Shown here: positions 43,695 through 55,300 of the stretch, piece by piece
Numbering within the stretch: position 1 is the stretch's first letter
Layout: each line of letters starts with the position of its first letter
NCBI RefSeq assembly: GCF_001506165.1
Contig: NZ_CP011427.1
Location: 186,001-250,000 of the forward strand
DNA from: Pantoea vagans
GTDB taxonomy: Bacteria; Pseudomonadota; Gammaproteobacteria; Enterobacterales; Enterobacteriaceae
Length of the DNA stretch: 64,000 nt
Reading direction: 5' to 3'
Notes under the pieces: generated by a model
Told to the model about the DNA's origin: nothing
The model's input: the letters and a program-made list of their open reading frames with translations, nothing else
Database searches by the model: none
Made by a program: the position numbers and the translations under genes

Positions 43695-44699
43695 TCAGTA
43701 GTTCTCCCGTAAATCGAGCCCACGATAGAGCGATGCCACCTCTTTAGCGTAGCCGTTAAACAAAAGTGTAGGCTGACGTTCCACGTTAAGAATACCGCCG
43801 GAACCAATAAAGCGTTCAGTGGCCTGCGACCAGCGTGGATGATCGACGTGCGGGTTCACATTGGCATAAAAGCCGTATTCATTGGCGGCGATTTGACTCC
43901 AGGTCGTAGGGGGCTGATCGCGCGTCAGGGTGATCTTGACGATAGATTTAATGCCTTTGAAACCGTATTTCCATGGCACCGTCAGACGAATCGGCGCGCC
44001 ATTCTGCGGTGGCAGCGCTTTGCCATAAACACCGGTACTGAGCAGCGTGAGGGGATGCATCGCTTCATCCAGGCGCAACCCTTCTACATAGGGGTAATCC
44101 AGCCCGCCGCCGATAAAGCGGTCTTTTTGGCCAGGCATTTGATCCGGTGCATAGAGCGTCTGGAAAGCGACAAAACGCGCATTGCTGGTAGGTTCCGCCA
44201 GTTTGAGCAGTTTATTCAGCTCAAAACCGACCCAAGGGATCACCATCGACCAGGCTTCCACGCATCGCATACGATAAATGCGCTGCTCCATGGCAAACCG
44301 TTTAAAGATGTCGTCCATATCCAGCGTCACCGGTTTTGCGACTTCACCTTCAATGCGCAACTGCCACGGCTCGGTTTTCAACGTTCCTGCGTTGGCTGCG
44401 GGATCGGCTTTATCCAGGCCAAATTCATAAAAATTATTGTAACCGGAGACCTTATCAAACGGCGTCAGCGGCAAATTCGCCTGCCACTCGGCTGGCTTGG
44501 TGAATTGCAGATCGCGGCCCGCAGGCGCAGGCGGGCGATCGTTCCCCTTGAACCAACTCAGCACATCAGCCTGTGCCACCCCGGGTAAACTGGCTGCTGC
44601 AGCGCCCAGTCCCAGTGCTTTCAAAACCTGACGGCGACGCATATTAAAGATGCTTTCTGGTGTGATGTCGGCTTCGGTCAGTGATTGCTTCAGCTTCAT
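43695..44699 (-). CDS. msrP: Molybdenum-dependent periplasmic methionine sulfoxide reductase MsrP
   Basis: Repairs oxidised methionine in periplasmic proteins; receives electrons from MsrQ. 334 residues from ATG 44699 (E. coli 334); an ATG ten codons earlier is possible but unlike relatives. Twin-arginine signal [10 protein letters not shown] near residue 22, then a sulfite-oxidase fold with the molybdopterin Cys in [15 protein letters not shown] and [12 protein letters not shown]. In E. coli the msrPQ pair is elsewhere on the chromosome. Confidence 0.96.
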   Translation of the reverse strand: MKLKQSLTEADITPESIFNMRRRQVLKALGLGAAAASLPGVAQADVLSWFKGNDRPPAPAGRDLQFTKPAEWQANLPLTPFDKVSGYNNFYEFGLDKADPAANAGTLKTEPWQLRIEGEVAKPVTLDMDDIFKRFAMEQRIYRMRCVEAWSMVIPWVGFELNKLLKLAEPTSNARFVAFQTLYAPDQMPGQKDRFIGGGLDYPYVEGLRLDEAMHPLTLLSTGVYGKALPPQNGAPIRLTVPWKYGFKGIKSIVKITLTRDQPPTTWSQIAANEYGFYANVNPHVDHPRWSQATERFIGSGGILNVERQPTLLFNGYAKEVASLYRGLDLRENY

Positions 44700-44910
44700 G
44701 GCTTTCTCCAGCGAAAAAGTAACTTGCACTTAGCATGCGTAAAGGCCAGCTATCACGCCAATTTACCCAGAAAAATATGAAATTTCCTGGCGGGAGGATT
44801 CTGTTGAGAATAGGACGAAAAAGGCCGCAGAAAACGCAGGCCATCACACTTTGGCGCTATACTCGCGCCGCAGGGTAAATTAGCATAGCGCACCGCATGA
44901 TTTTGATGCG

Positions 44911-45037
44911 TATACCCTTCATACTTCGAGTTGCAGGTGCGTTGGCTACGTGCATTCACCTCAGTCACTTACTTCAGTAAGCTCCTGAGGATTCATGCAC
45001 TTGCCGCCTTCCTAAAACTCGAATTATTTTGGGTATA
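44911..45037 (+). repeat. ERIC element, copy 1 (127 bp)
   Basis: Canonical enterobacterial repetitive intergenic consensus: starts TATACCCTTCATACTTCGAG, has TTGCAGGTGCGTTGGCTACG, a centre CTTACTTCAGTAAGCTCC, and ends CGAATTATTTTGGGTATA. Its 127 bp is the standard length and its ends are inverted (TATACCC / GGGTATA). Non-autonomous and dispersed; transcription gives a long imperfect hairpin. Confidence 0.92.
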
Positions 45038-45183
45038 CCCTTCATACTGCGAGTTGCAGATGCGTTGGCTACGAACATTCACCTCAGTCACTGACTTCAG
45101 TAAGCTCCTGAGGATTCATGCACTTGCCGCCTTCCTGAACCAAGAGTAGGCCCCATGAGGGGACGCGAATTATTTTGGGTATA
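45034..45183 (+). repeat. ERIC element, copy 2, with a 23-bp insertion (150 bp)
   Basis: Directly repeats copy 1, sharing the TATA at 45034-45037. Nearly identical through CTTGCCGCCTTCCT, then carries an extra 23 bp (within 45137-45165, including CCCC-atga-GGGG) before the common end CGAATTATTTTGGGTATA. The rest of the 44700-45304 gap shows nothing I can name. Confidence 0.9.
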
Positions 45184-45304
45184 GCTGCCGCTGATTCAGG
45201 CAATGATTTGTGATATTTTGCTCAGGTTTGCGCCAATGAGCAGGTGAGCAGGCTGGCGCTAACGGATAGCGACCGTTCATAACCGCAGTGATACAGGCAC
45301 AGGG

Positions 45305-47251
45305 ATGCGATTAACAACAAAGTTTTCTGCGTTTATTACATTATTAAGCTTACTGGCGATGTTACTGATGCTGGTCGGCTGCGCTTTTAGTTTTATCTGG
45401 CTGTCACAACAACGTGTGGAAACGCGGGTGAATACGTTGGCAACCGAAGTCGACAAAGCACTCGCGGCGCAATCACCGCAAGAACTCACACAGTGGCTAA
45501 CGCGCTTGATGCCGGTTATCAATGCCGAGCAAATCGAGATGCATAACGGTAACACCGTGGTCTTTCAGCTTAATCGACATGAAAATCCGATGCTGGAAGA
45601 TGAGCCCAATCGCTTCATCCAGTTTGATATTCCTTTATTGCACTCTCCTGGCCTTGAGCTGCGCGTGGTGGTACTCGATCCTGCAAAAACCTGGTTTCGA
45701 TCCTTTACGGGAGCCTACACGCTGATTGCATTGTTTTCTGTGGTCGCCATTATGTCAGCGCTGCTGATCATGACGCATCGCTGGATCAACCGTCGCTGGC
45801 AGAACATGGAACGCCTGGAAGATCGTTCTGATCGTATTTTGGCAGGTGAGCGGGCTCCTCATGTTGAGCATTACAGCGAGTGGCCGCCCAAAGCCAGCCG
45901 TGCCATAGACACCTTGCTTAACGATCTGCAGGAAGCCGGCGAGCAGCGTCTGCGCATCGATACTTTGATTCGCACCTTTGCCGCGCAGGATTCACGTACT
46001 GGCCTCAATAACCGACTGTTCTTTGATAACCAACTGGCTACCCTTTTGGAAGATCAGGAAGACGTTGGCACCCACGGTGTGGTGATGATGGTACGCCTGC
46101 CGGATCTCGACGTATTGCACGAAACACTGGGCCCCACGCTGGTGGATGAGTATCTGTTTGATCTGATCAACATGCTGTCGACATTTGTCTTGCGCTATCC
46201 AGGCGCATTGCTGGCGCGCTATTTCCGCAGTGATTTCGCCGTATTGTTGCCGCATCGCACTCTGAAAGAGGCCAACAGCATCGCCGATCAGTTAATCAAC
46301 GCGGTCGATTCGCTGCCGCCGATGCGCATGGTGGACCGTGATGATCTCATTCACATCGGTATCAGCGCCTGGCGTAGCGGCCAGAGCGTGCCTCAGGTGA
46401 TGGAAAATGTGGAGATGGCCACGCGCCGTGCAGCACTGCAGGGAGGAAACAGCTGGTCAGTGGGTGAGGGCAATACCTTAGACATGGGGCGTGGCAGCGT
46501 GCGCTGGCGGACCCTACTGGAAAATACCCTCAACCGTGGCGGGCCACGCCTTTACCAGAAACCCGCGGTGTTATTAGACGGCAAAGTTCATCACCGTGAG
46601 ATGCTGGCCCGCGTATTTGATGGCGATAAAGAGGTGGTTTCGGCCGAATTTATGCCGCTGGTGTTGCAACTCGGTCTCACCGATAGCTGGGATCGCCAAC
46701 TCGTGACGCGTATTGCCGCACTTTCTGAAGTCTGGCCAGATGAAACGCTGGCGTTACCCGTGAATATTGATTCATTATTGCAGCGCCCGTTCCAGCGTTG
46801 GCTGCAAAATTTACTGTTGCAGTGTACGAAATCGCAAAGAAATCGTTTTTTATTTGAACTTGCTGAGGCGGATGTTTGTCAACACATCAATCGTTTAGTG
46901 CCTGTTTTCCGTATGCTGACGGCATTTGGCTGTCGCGTTGCGGTGGATCAGGCGGGCTTAACGGTGGTGAGTAGTGCGTACATCAAGCAATTCCCCATTG
47001 AAGTGATCAAGCTTGATCCTGGTTTAGTACGCAATATCGAACGCCGTACTGAGAATCAGCTGTTTGTGCAAAGCTTACTCGAAGTCTGTAAGTCGACGCA
47101 GACGCAAGTGTTCGCTGCCGGGGTACGTACCCGTGCCGAGTGGCAAACGCTGGCAGGATTAGGGGTTTCAGGTGGGCAGGGTGACTTCTTTGCACCTTCC
47201 TTACCGGTAAACAGTAATGTGAAAAAACACTCACAACGTTATCGAATTTAG
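45305..47251 (+). CDS. csrD: RNase E specificity factor CsrD (degenerate GGDEF-EAL protein)
   Basis: Membrane protein that targets the small RNAs CsrB and CsrC for RNase E cleavage, thereby freeing CsrA. 648 residues, E. coli 646. Two membrane helices (about 12-34 and 135-156), a HAMP-like linker, a GGDEF domain whose signature is degraded to FRSDF, and an EAL domain with HREML in place of the EAL motif. The degeneration agrees with lack of cyclic-di-GMP turnover in E. coli CsrD. Divergent from msrP across the ERIC repeats; 310 bp before mreB. Confidence 0.95.
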   Translation: MRLTTKFSAFITLLSLLAMLLMLVGCAFSFIWLSQQRVETRVNTLATEVDKALAAQSPQELTQWLTRLMPVINAEQIEMHNGNTVVFQLNRHENPMLEDEPNRFIQFDIPLLHSPGLELRVVVLDPAKTWFRSFTGAYTLIALFSVVAIMSALLIMTHRWINRRWQNMERLEDRSDRILAGERAPHVEHYSEWPPKASRAIDTLLNDLQEAGEQRLRIDTLIRTFAAQDSRTGLNNRLFFDNQLATLLEDQEDVGTHGVVMMVRLPDLDVLHETLGPTLVDEYLFDLINMLSTFVLRYPGALLARYFRSDFAVLLPHRTLKEANSIADQLINAVDSLPPMRMVDRDDLIHIGISAWRSGQSVPQVMENVEMATRRAALQGGNSWSVGEGNTLDMGRGSVRWRTLLENTLNRGGPRLYQKPAVLLDGKVHHREMLARVFDGDKEVVSAEFMPLVLQLGLTDSWDRQLVTRIAALSEVWPDETLALPVNIDSLLQRPFQRWLQNLLLQCTKSQRNRFLFELAEADVCQHINRLVPVFRMLTAFGCRVAVDQAGLTVVSSAYIKQFPIEVIKLDPGLVRNIERRTENQLFVQSLLEVCKSTQTQVFAAGVRTRAEWQTLAGLGVSGGQGDFFAPSLPVNSNVKKHSQRYRI

Positions 47252-48605
<1,354 letters not shown>

Positions 48606-48750
48606 TTCCTCATCGGCTGAGACCGTGGTCAAATTGCGCAGGGAGTCGCGCTAATCGACGCTGCGCACGACGGCGTGATGCGTCCAGCCCTGGAGGCGTT
48701 GGTCATGTGACTAACGCTTCTTCCCTGATGTCGAGGAACACGCAGATTTT

Positions 48751-49785
48751 ATGAAGCCGATTTTTAGCAGGGGGCCATCCCTGCAGTTGCGCCTCTTTCT
48801 GGCAGTCATTGTGGCTATCGCGATTATTATTGCCGACAGTCGCGTGAGCTCCTTTTCCCAGATCCGCAACTACCTGGACACGTCGGTGAGTCCATTTTAT
48901 TTTCTGGCCAATGGCCCGCGACAGCTTCTGGACGGCGTATCGGAAACGCTGGCCTCACGCCAGCAGCTCGAACTGGAAAATAAAGCGTTGCGCCGCGAGC
49001 TCTTCCTGAAAAACAGTGACCTGCTGATGCTGGGGCAATACAAGCAGGAAAACGCACGTCTGCGTGAACTGCTCGGCTCGCCGCTGCGTCAGGATGAGCA
49101 TAAAATGGTGACCCAGGTGATCTCCACGGGTACCGATCCTTACACCGATCAGGTGGTCATCGATAAAGGCAGCGTAAACGGTGTTTACGAAGGCCAGCCG
49201 GTGATCAGCGATAAAGGTGTGGTCGGTCAGGTGGTGGCTGTTGGCCAGGTAACCAGCCGCGTTCTGCTGATTTGCGATGCCTCGCACGCATTGCCGATTC
49301 AGGTATTACGTAACGATATTCGCGTCATTGCGGCCGGTAACGGTTGTAGCGAAGATCTGCAGCTGGAGCATCTGCCGGGTAACACGGATATTCGTGTGGG
49401 CGATGTGCTGGTGACATCCGGTCTCGGTGGTCGTTTCCCGGAAGGTTATCCGGTTGGCGTGGTCTCGTCCGTGAAAGTGGATACCCAACGCGCTTACACC
49501 GTGATTCAGGCACACCCAACAGCTGGCCTGCAACGTCTGCGTTACCTGCTGCTGTTATGGGGCTCGGATAAGAACGGTGACATGCCAATGGCACCGGACG
49601 AAGTGCATCGTGTGGCTAATGAACGTCTGATGCAGATGATGCCACAGGTTCTGCCGCCAGCCGGTGAAATGGGCCCTCCGGCACCGGACATGATGCAACC
49701 GACGCAACAAATGGGGCCGCCGGCACCCGCTAATGGCAGCCGTTCGCAAGGGATTCCTGCGAACACACGCGGAGGCCAGCCTTGA
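48751..49785 (+). CDS. mreC: Rod-shape protein MreC
   Basis: Bitopic inner-membrane protein that activates PBP2-RodA. 344 residues: membrane helix about 13-30 ([16 protein letters not shown]), periplasmic coiled coil about 65-110 ([11 protein letters not shown]...), beta-barrel domains to about 280, and a Pro/Met/Gln-rich disordered tail. 145 bp after mreB; overlaps mreD by 4 bp. Confidence 0.97.
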   Translation: MKPIFSRGPSLQLRLFLAVIVAIAIIIADSRVSSFSQIRNYLDTSVSPFYFLANGPRQLLDGVSETLASRQQLELENKALRRELFLKNSDLLMLGQYKQENARLRELLGSPLRQDEHKMVTQVISTGTDPYTDQVVIDKGSVNGVYEGQPVISDKGVVGQVVAVGQVTSRVLLICDASHALPIQVLRNDIRVIAAGNGCSEDLQLEHLPGNTDIRVGDVLVTSGLGGRFPEGYPVGVVSSVKVDTQRAYTVIQAHPTAGLQRLRYLLLLWGSDKNGDMPMAPDEVHRVANERLMQMMPQVLPPAGEMGPPAPDMMQPTQQMGPPAPANGSRSQGIPANTRGGQP

Positions 49786-50270
49786 GTCGATATCGCAGCC
49801 AGGGCCGATGGGTTATCTGGCTGTCCTTCCTGATTGCCCTCATTCTGCAAATCATGCCTTGGCCGGAACAAATTTACATGTTCCGGCCTTCATGGCTTTT
49901 GTTGATCCTGATTTACTGGGTTCTGGCCTTACCGCACCGGGTGAATGTAGGAACTGGCTTCTTTTTAGGTGCCGTGATGGATCTGGTGGCCGGTTCTACG
50001 CTGGGTGTGCGTGCGCTGGCATTCAGCATCATCGCGTATTTGGTGGCCTTCAAATTTCAGCTATTCCGAAATCTGGCGTTGTGGCAGCAAGCATTAATGG
50101 TTATGGTGCTGTCGCTTGCGGTGGATGTGATTGTTTTCTGGGCTGAATTTTTGGTGATCAACGTCTCATTCCGCCCGGAAATCTTCTGGAGCAGTGTGGT
50201 CGACGGCATTCTATGGCCTTGGCTATTCTTATTAATGAGAAAGATTCGCCGTCAGTTCGCTGTTCAGTAA
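49782..50270 (+). CDS. mreD: Rod-shape protein MreD
   Basis: Polytopic inner-membrane partner of MreC with five to six hydrophobic segments (for example [19 protein letters not shown] near residues 9-27). 162 residues, E. coli length. Starts with TTG-like context in GCCTTGAG: the frame begins with TTG at 49782, inside the mreC stop overlap, giving [10 protein letters not shown] as in relatives. 8 bp before yhdE. Confidence 0.95.
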   Translation: MSRYRSQGRWVIWLSFLIALILQIMPWPEQIYMFRPSWLLLILIYWVLALPHRVNVGTGFFLGAVMDLVAGSTLGVRALAFSIIAYLVAFKFQLFRNLALWQQALMVMVLSLAVDVIVFWAEFLVINVSFRPEIFWSSVVDGILWPWLFLLMRKIRRQFAVQ

Positions 50271-50278
50271 GGAAGACT

Positions 50279-50872
50279 ATGATAACCCTGTACCTCGCCT
50301 CCGGTTCACCGCGTCGCCGTGAACTGCTCACGCAGCTTGGCCTGCAGTTTGAGCGCCTAATCACGCAGGTTGAAGAGCAGCGCAAGCCCGATGAAGCCGC
50401 TGAAGCCTATGTGCGACGTCTGGCTTCTGATAAAGCGCGTGCAGGGGTGGCGGTGGCACCGCAGGATTTGCCGGTGTTAGGTGCAGATACTATCGTGGTG
50501 CTCAATAGCGAAGTGCTGGAAAAACCGCGCGATGCTGAGCACGCGGCTGAAATGCTGAGTAAACTCTCTGGGCAAACGCATCAGGTGATGACCGCCGTAG
50601 TATTAGCGGATGCGCAGCGTGAACTGGATTGCCTTGTGACCACTGACGTGACATTTCGCAATATCACCGCAGCGGAAATTTCGCGCTATATCGCCAGCGG
50701 CGAGCCGATGGATAAAGCCGGCGCGTACGGAATACAGGGTCTGGGCGGCAATTTTGTCCGCAAGATTAATGGAAGCTATCACGCCGTAGTGGGATTACCG
50801 CTGGTTGAGACCAATGAGCTGCTGAGCCACTTTCAGTCGCTGCGTGCGTTAAGGGGACAAGATGACGGCTGA
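50279..50872 (+). CDS. yhdE: Maf-type nucleoside triphosphate pyrophosphatase YhdE
   Basis: House-cleaning enzyme; E. coli YhdE hydrolyses dTTP and UTP. 197 residues from ATG 50279 (family start [16 protein letters not shown]); an upstream in-frame ATG lies inside mreD and is rejected. Motifs [20 protein letters not shown] with the catalytic Asp, and [10 protein letters not shown]. Overlaps rng by 11 bp. Confidence 0.96.
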   Translation: MITLYLASGSPRRRELLTQLGLQFERLITQVEEQRKPDEAAEAYVRRLASDKARAGVAVAPQDLPVLGADTIVVLNSEVLEKPRDAEHAAEMLSKLSGQTHQVMTAVVLADAQRELDCLVTTDVTFRNITAAEISRYIASGEPMDKAGAYGIQGLGGNFVRKINGSYHAVVGLPLVETNELLSHFQSLRALRGQDDG

Positions 50873-52331
50873 ACTGCTGGTAAACGTTACACCTTCTGAA
50901 ACCCGTGTCGCCTATATTGATGGCGGCATTTTGCAAGAGATCCACATTGAGCGTGAAGCGCGGCGCGGTATTGTGGGTAACATCTATAAAGGACGCATCA
51001 GCCGCGTCTTACCGGGCATGCAGGCTGCCTTTGTCGATATCGGCATGGATAAAGCCGCCTTCCTGCATGCTTCCGATATCATGCCGCATACCGAGTGCGT
51101 AGCGGGTGATGAAAAGAAAAACTTCGTGGTGCGTGACATCAGCGAACTGGTGCGCCCCGGCCAGGATTTAGTGGTGCAAGTGGTGAAAGATCCGCTGGGC
51201 ACCAAAGGCGCGCGCCTCACCACCGATATTACGCTGCCCTCACGCTACCTGGTGTTTATGCCGGGAGCCTCACACGTCGGCGTTTCTCAACGTATTGAAA
51301 GTGAAGCAGAGCGCGATCGCCTGAAAGCGGTGGTGTCGGCTTACTGCGACGATTTGGGCGGCTTTATTATTCGCACTGCAGCGGAAGGCATTTGCGAGGA
51401 AGATCTGGCACAGGATGCCGCATTCCTCAAACGGCTGTGGACCAAAGTCAGCGAGCGCAAGAAGCGCAACCAGACGCGCTGCTTGCTGTACGGTGAGTTA
51501 GCCTTAGCGCAGCGAGTGCTGCGTGATTTTGCTGGCGCAGCGCTTGATCGCATCCGTGTTGATTCCCGTCTGACTTGCGATCTGCTGGTGGAGTTTACCG
51601 GCGAATACATCCCGGAAATGGCCAGCAAGCTGGAGCTGTACAGCGGCAAACAACCGATCTTTGATCTGTTTGATGTCGAGAATGAAATTCAGCGCTCGTT
51701 AGAGCGTAAGGTGGAGTTGAAGTCGGGTGGCTATTTGATCATCGATCAAACCGAAGCCATGACCACGGTGGATATCAACACCGGTGCTTTTGTGGGGCAC
51801 CGTAATCTTGACGAAACCATCTTCAACACCAACATTGAAGCCACACAGGCGATTGCCCGCCAGCTGCGACTGCGCAACCTGGGCGGCATCATCATCATTG
51901 ATTTCATTGATATGAGTAATGATGATCACCGCCGTCGCGTGCTGCATTCGCTGGAAAGTGCGTTGAGCAAAGATCGGGTGAAAACCGGTATTAACGGCTT
52001 TTCAGCGCTGGGCTTGGTGGAAATGACGCGTAAGCGCACGCGTGAAAGTATTGAGCATGTACTCTGTGCGGATTGCCCGGTGTGCAAAGGGCGTGGCACG
52101 CTGAAAACGGTTGAGACCGTGTGTTATGAGATCATGCGTGAAATTGTACGCGTGCATCACGCCTACGACTCCGACCGCTTCCTGGTGTACGTTTCCCCGG
52201 CGGTGGGCGAAGCGCTGAAAAGTGAAGAGTCCCATGCGCTGGCTGAAGTGGAAATCTTTGTCGGCAAGCAGGTTAAAGTCCATGTTGAGCCGCTCTATAC
52301 ACAGGAGCAGTTTGACGTCGTGATGATGTAA
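50862..52331 (+). CDS. rng: Ribonuclease G
   Basis: Endoribonuclease that matures the 16S 5' end and degrades some mRNAs; paralogue of the RNase E catalytic half. 489 residues, E. coli length. S1 domain about 38-128 ([21 protein letters not shown]), 5' sensor, DNase I-like domain with catalytic Asp in TTVDINTG and IIIDFIDM, and the zinc-link [11 protein letters not shown]. Follows mreBCD-yhdE, as in E. coli. Confidence 0.98.
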   Translation: MTAELLVNVTPSETRVAYIDGGILQEIHIEREARRGIVGNIYKGRISRVLPGMQAAFVDIGMDKAAFLHASDIMPHTECVAGDEKKNFVVRDISELVRPGQDLVVQVVKDPLGTKGARLTTDITLPSRYLVFMPGASHVGVSQRIESEAERDRLKAVVSAYCDDLGGFIIRTAAEGICEEDLAQDAAFLKRLWTKVSERKKRNQTRCLLYGELALAQRVLRDFAGAALDRIRVDSRLTCDLLVEFTGEYIPEMASKLELYSGKQPIFDLFDVENEIQRSLERKVELKSGGYLIIDQTEAMTTVDINTGAFVGHRNLDETIFNTNIEATQAIARQLRLRNLGGIIIIDFIDMSNDDHRRRVLHSLESALSKDRVKTGINGFSALGLVEMTRKRTRESIEHVLCADCPVCKGRGTLKTVETVCYEIMREIVRVHHAYDSDRFLVYVSPAVGEALKSEESHALAEVEIFVGKQVKVHVEPLYTQEQFDVVMM

Positions 52332-52378
52332 GTCGTGAGGTTAAACGCCGTTATTCAACGGAAAGCAAGGAGAGGTGT

Positions 52379-55300
52379 GTGAGGCGGTTGCCGAGGATAT
52401 TGTTACTGCTGCTCGCCGCAATCATCGTTATTGTGGCGCTGCTGGTCAGCGGGTTGCGCCTCGTGATGCCGCATCTCAACAGCTATCGCAGCGACATACT
52501 GCAGACGATTTCACGCGTCAGCGGCGTGACGGTGGACGCCAGCGAACTACAGGGTAAATGGGAGAACTTTGGTCCCACCTTGCAGGTGCGCAATCTCAAC
52601 GTGATGATGCCGGATGATGGCAAACTCACCATTGGCCGCGTGAACCTGGCGTTAAACATCTGGCAATCTCTGCTGCACTGGCGCTGGCAGTTCCGCGATC
52701 TCACCTTCTGGCAATTACGGGCGGATCTCAATCGTCCATTGCTCACCAATGATCAACAACGCAACAGTTTCAAACCGACGCAAATCAATGATCTCTTTCT
52801 GCGCCAGTTTGACCACTTTGATCTGCGCGACAGCAGCATCCGTTTTCTCACGCCCTCAGGCCAACATGCTGAACTGGCTATCCCGCGCCTGACCTGGCTC
52901 AACGAAAGTACGCGCCACCGTGCGGAAGGCGAAGTGAGTCTCTCCAGCTTTACCGGCCAACATGGTGTAGTGCAGGTGCGACTCGATCTGAATGACACAG
53001 ATGGCTTGCTTAACGATGGCCGTATCTGGATGCAAGCGGATGATGTGGATGTCCGTCCGTGGATCGGTCCTTGGTTACGTGACAACACCAGCCTGGAGAG
53101 CGCGCGTTTCAGCCTGGCAGCCTGGGTGAATCTGCGTGACGGCGACGTGTATGCCGGTGATTTACTGCTGAGCAAAGGCGGCGCACGCTGGCGTGGTGAG
53201 CAGGGCGATCATCAACTGCAAGTGGATGGTTTAACCGCCCATCTGTCGCGTTTCCAAAATGGCTGGAGCCTGTCCGTCCCGCAAACCCGTCTCAGCACCG
53301 ATGGGATTGCCTGGGCGCCTGGCCACTTCGCGATTCTGTGGAAGCCAGAAGATCAACAGATGCTTGGGGCCAACAGTTCACCTGAGGTGCGTGTTCGTGC
53401 CACCCAGCTTGATCTGGAACGTTTAGCCCCGCTGGTGCCGCTGTTCAAACCCTTATCACCGGCGTTGCTCGACAACTGGCGGGCGTTGCAACCGCGCGGC
53501 TACCTTGATGCGCTGGCGCTGGATATCCCGCTCAATCAACCCGAAAACACTCGCTTGCAGGCTAAATGGCGCGATTTGGCGTGGCAGCATTGGGAACTCT
53601 TGCCTGGCATCAGTAACCTGAGCGGCACGGCCAGCGGCAGCCTGAACAACGGCCAACTGGATGTGGCGATGGGGCAGGCCGAAGTGCCTTACGGCGATAT
53701 GTTCCAGGCACCGCTGCAGATCAAGCAAATCACCGGCAAGCTGAACTGGTTGCGTGATGCTAATGGCCTGACGCTGGATGGGCAGAACCTCGATGTGCAA
53801 GCGCGTTCGCTGTGGGCGCGCGGTGATTTCCGCTATCAGCAGAACCTCGGTAAATCTCCACGCCTCGATATTCTGGCTGGGATTCGCGTCACCGATGCAG
53901 GCGATGCCTGGCGCTACTTCCCGGAACCGCTGATGGGGCATGATTTAACCCATTACCTCAGCGAGTCGATCAAGGGCGGGCAGGTGGATAATGCCACCTT
54001 GCTGTTTGCGGGCGATCCGCACTTGTTCCCGTTCAAACACAACGACGGCATGTTTGAGGTCTGGGTTCCATTAAAGAATTCCACCTTCCAGTTCCAGCCC
54101 GGCTGGCCAGCGCTGCAGAACCTCGATATCAATCTCGACTTCCTCAACAATGGGCTGTGGATGAAGGCGGAGAAAACCAGGCTGGGCGAGGTTGAAGCGC
54201 GCAACGTCAGCGCGGTGATCCCTGATTACCTCAAAGAGAAGCTGATCATTGATGGTGACCTGAGCGGTGGTGGCCAGCAGATCGCCGATTACTTTGAACA
54301 GACACCGCTGAAACCCACGTTAGGTGCAGCGCTGCAGCAGCTACAAATTGGCGGCAACGTACGCGGTTCGCTTAACCTCGACATTCCGTTGGATGGCGAG
54401 CTGGTGCATGCCAGTGGCAACGTGGTGCTGAATAACAATAGCCTGCATATCAAACCGTTAAATACCACGCTAAACAATCTCAGCGGGCGCTTCCGTTACA
54501 ACAACGGTAACCTGGAAAGTGAAGAGATGCAGGCCAACTGGTTCGGCCAACCCACCGGAGTCAGCTTTACCACCACGGAAAACCCGAATGACTTCGGCGT
54601 GAACGTCAAACTGCTGGGAGACTGGCAGCCCGCCAAACTAAAAGTGCTGCCGCAAAATGTCAGCAGTCAGCTGAGCGGCAGTTTGCCCTGGCAGGGGAAT
54701 GTGGATATCACCTTGCCACACAAAGGTGGCGCGACTTACAAGGTTGATTTGAAAGGCGATGGCAAAACAGTAAGTAGTCACTTACCTGCACCACTGGATA
54801 AGCAGGCTGGTGAAGCGATGCCGATTGCAATTAACGCGACAGGCGATCTCCACGGTTTCACCTTAAGCGGCAGCGTGCGTGAGCACCATCGCTTTAACAG
54901 CCGCTGGATTCTGGAACCGCAGTTGCGCGTCGATCGGGGCATCTGGCTTAACGACGCGAAAAGCACGCCTAAACTGCCTGAAAACCGCGGTATGGAGCTG
55001 AATCTGCCGGCGATGGATGGTGAAGCCTGGATGGGCTTACTGGCTGGCTCGGGTAATTCGCGTAATGCGCAGGGTGAAACCGAAGTCGGCGGTGCGCTTC
55101 TGCCCGGTGATGTGATTCTGCGTACACCGGCGTTAACACTGGGCGGACAGCAGTGGCACGACGTCAACGCCACTGTGACGCAAGGCCCTACCGGCAACAC
55201 GCAGTTGCAGCTGGAAAGCCGTGAGGCGCGCGGCAGCGTGACGACGGCACAGCACGCCCCGTGGCAAATCGACCTCAGCTATCTTTACTACAATCCTGAA

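Noticed and set aside
43839..44588. 249-codon plus-strand frame opposite msrP
   Set aside because: Antisense shadow; msrP itself has all family motifs.
44931..45149. 72-codon frame inside the ERIC pair
   Set aside because: Repeats in the peptide only mirror the tandem ERIC DNA; ERICs are non-coding.
44911..45183. Considered as a CRISPR-like or IS-end structure because of direct repeats and inverted ends
   Set aside because: Two repeats only, no spacers, and a full match in layout and length to ERIC.
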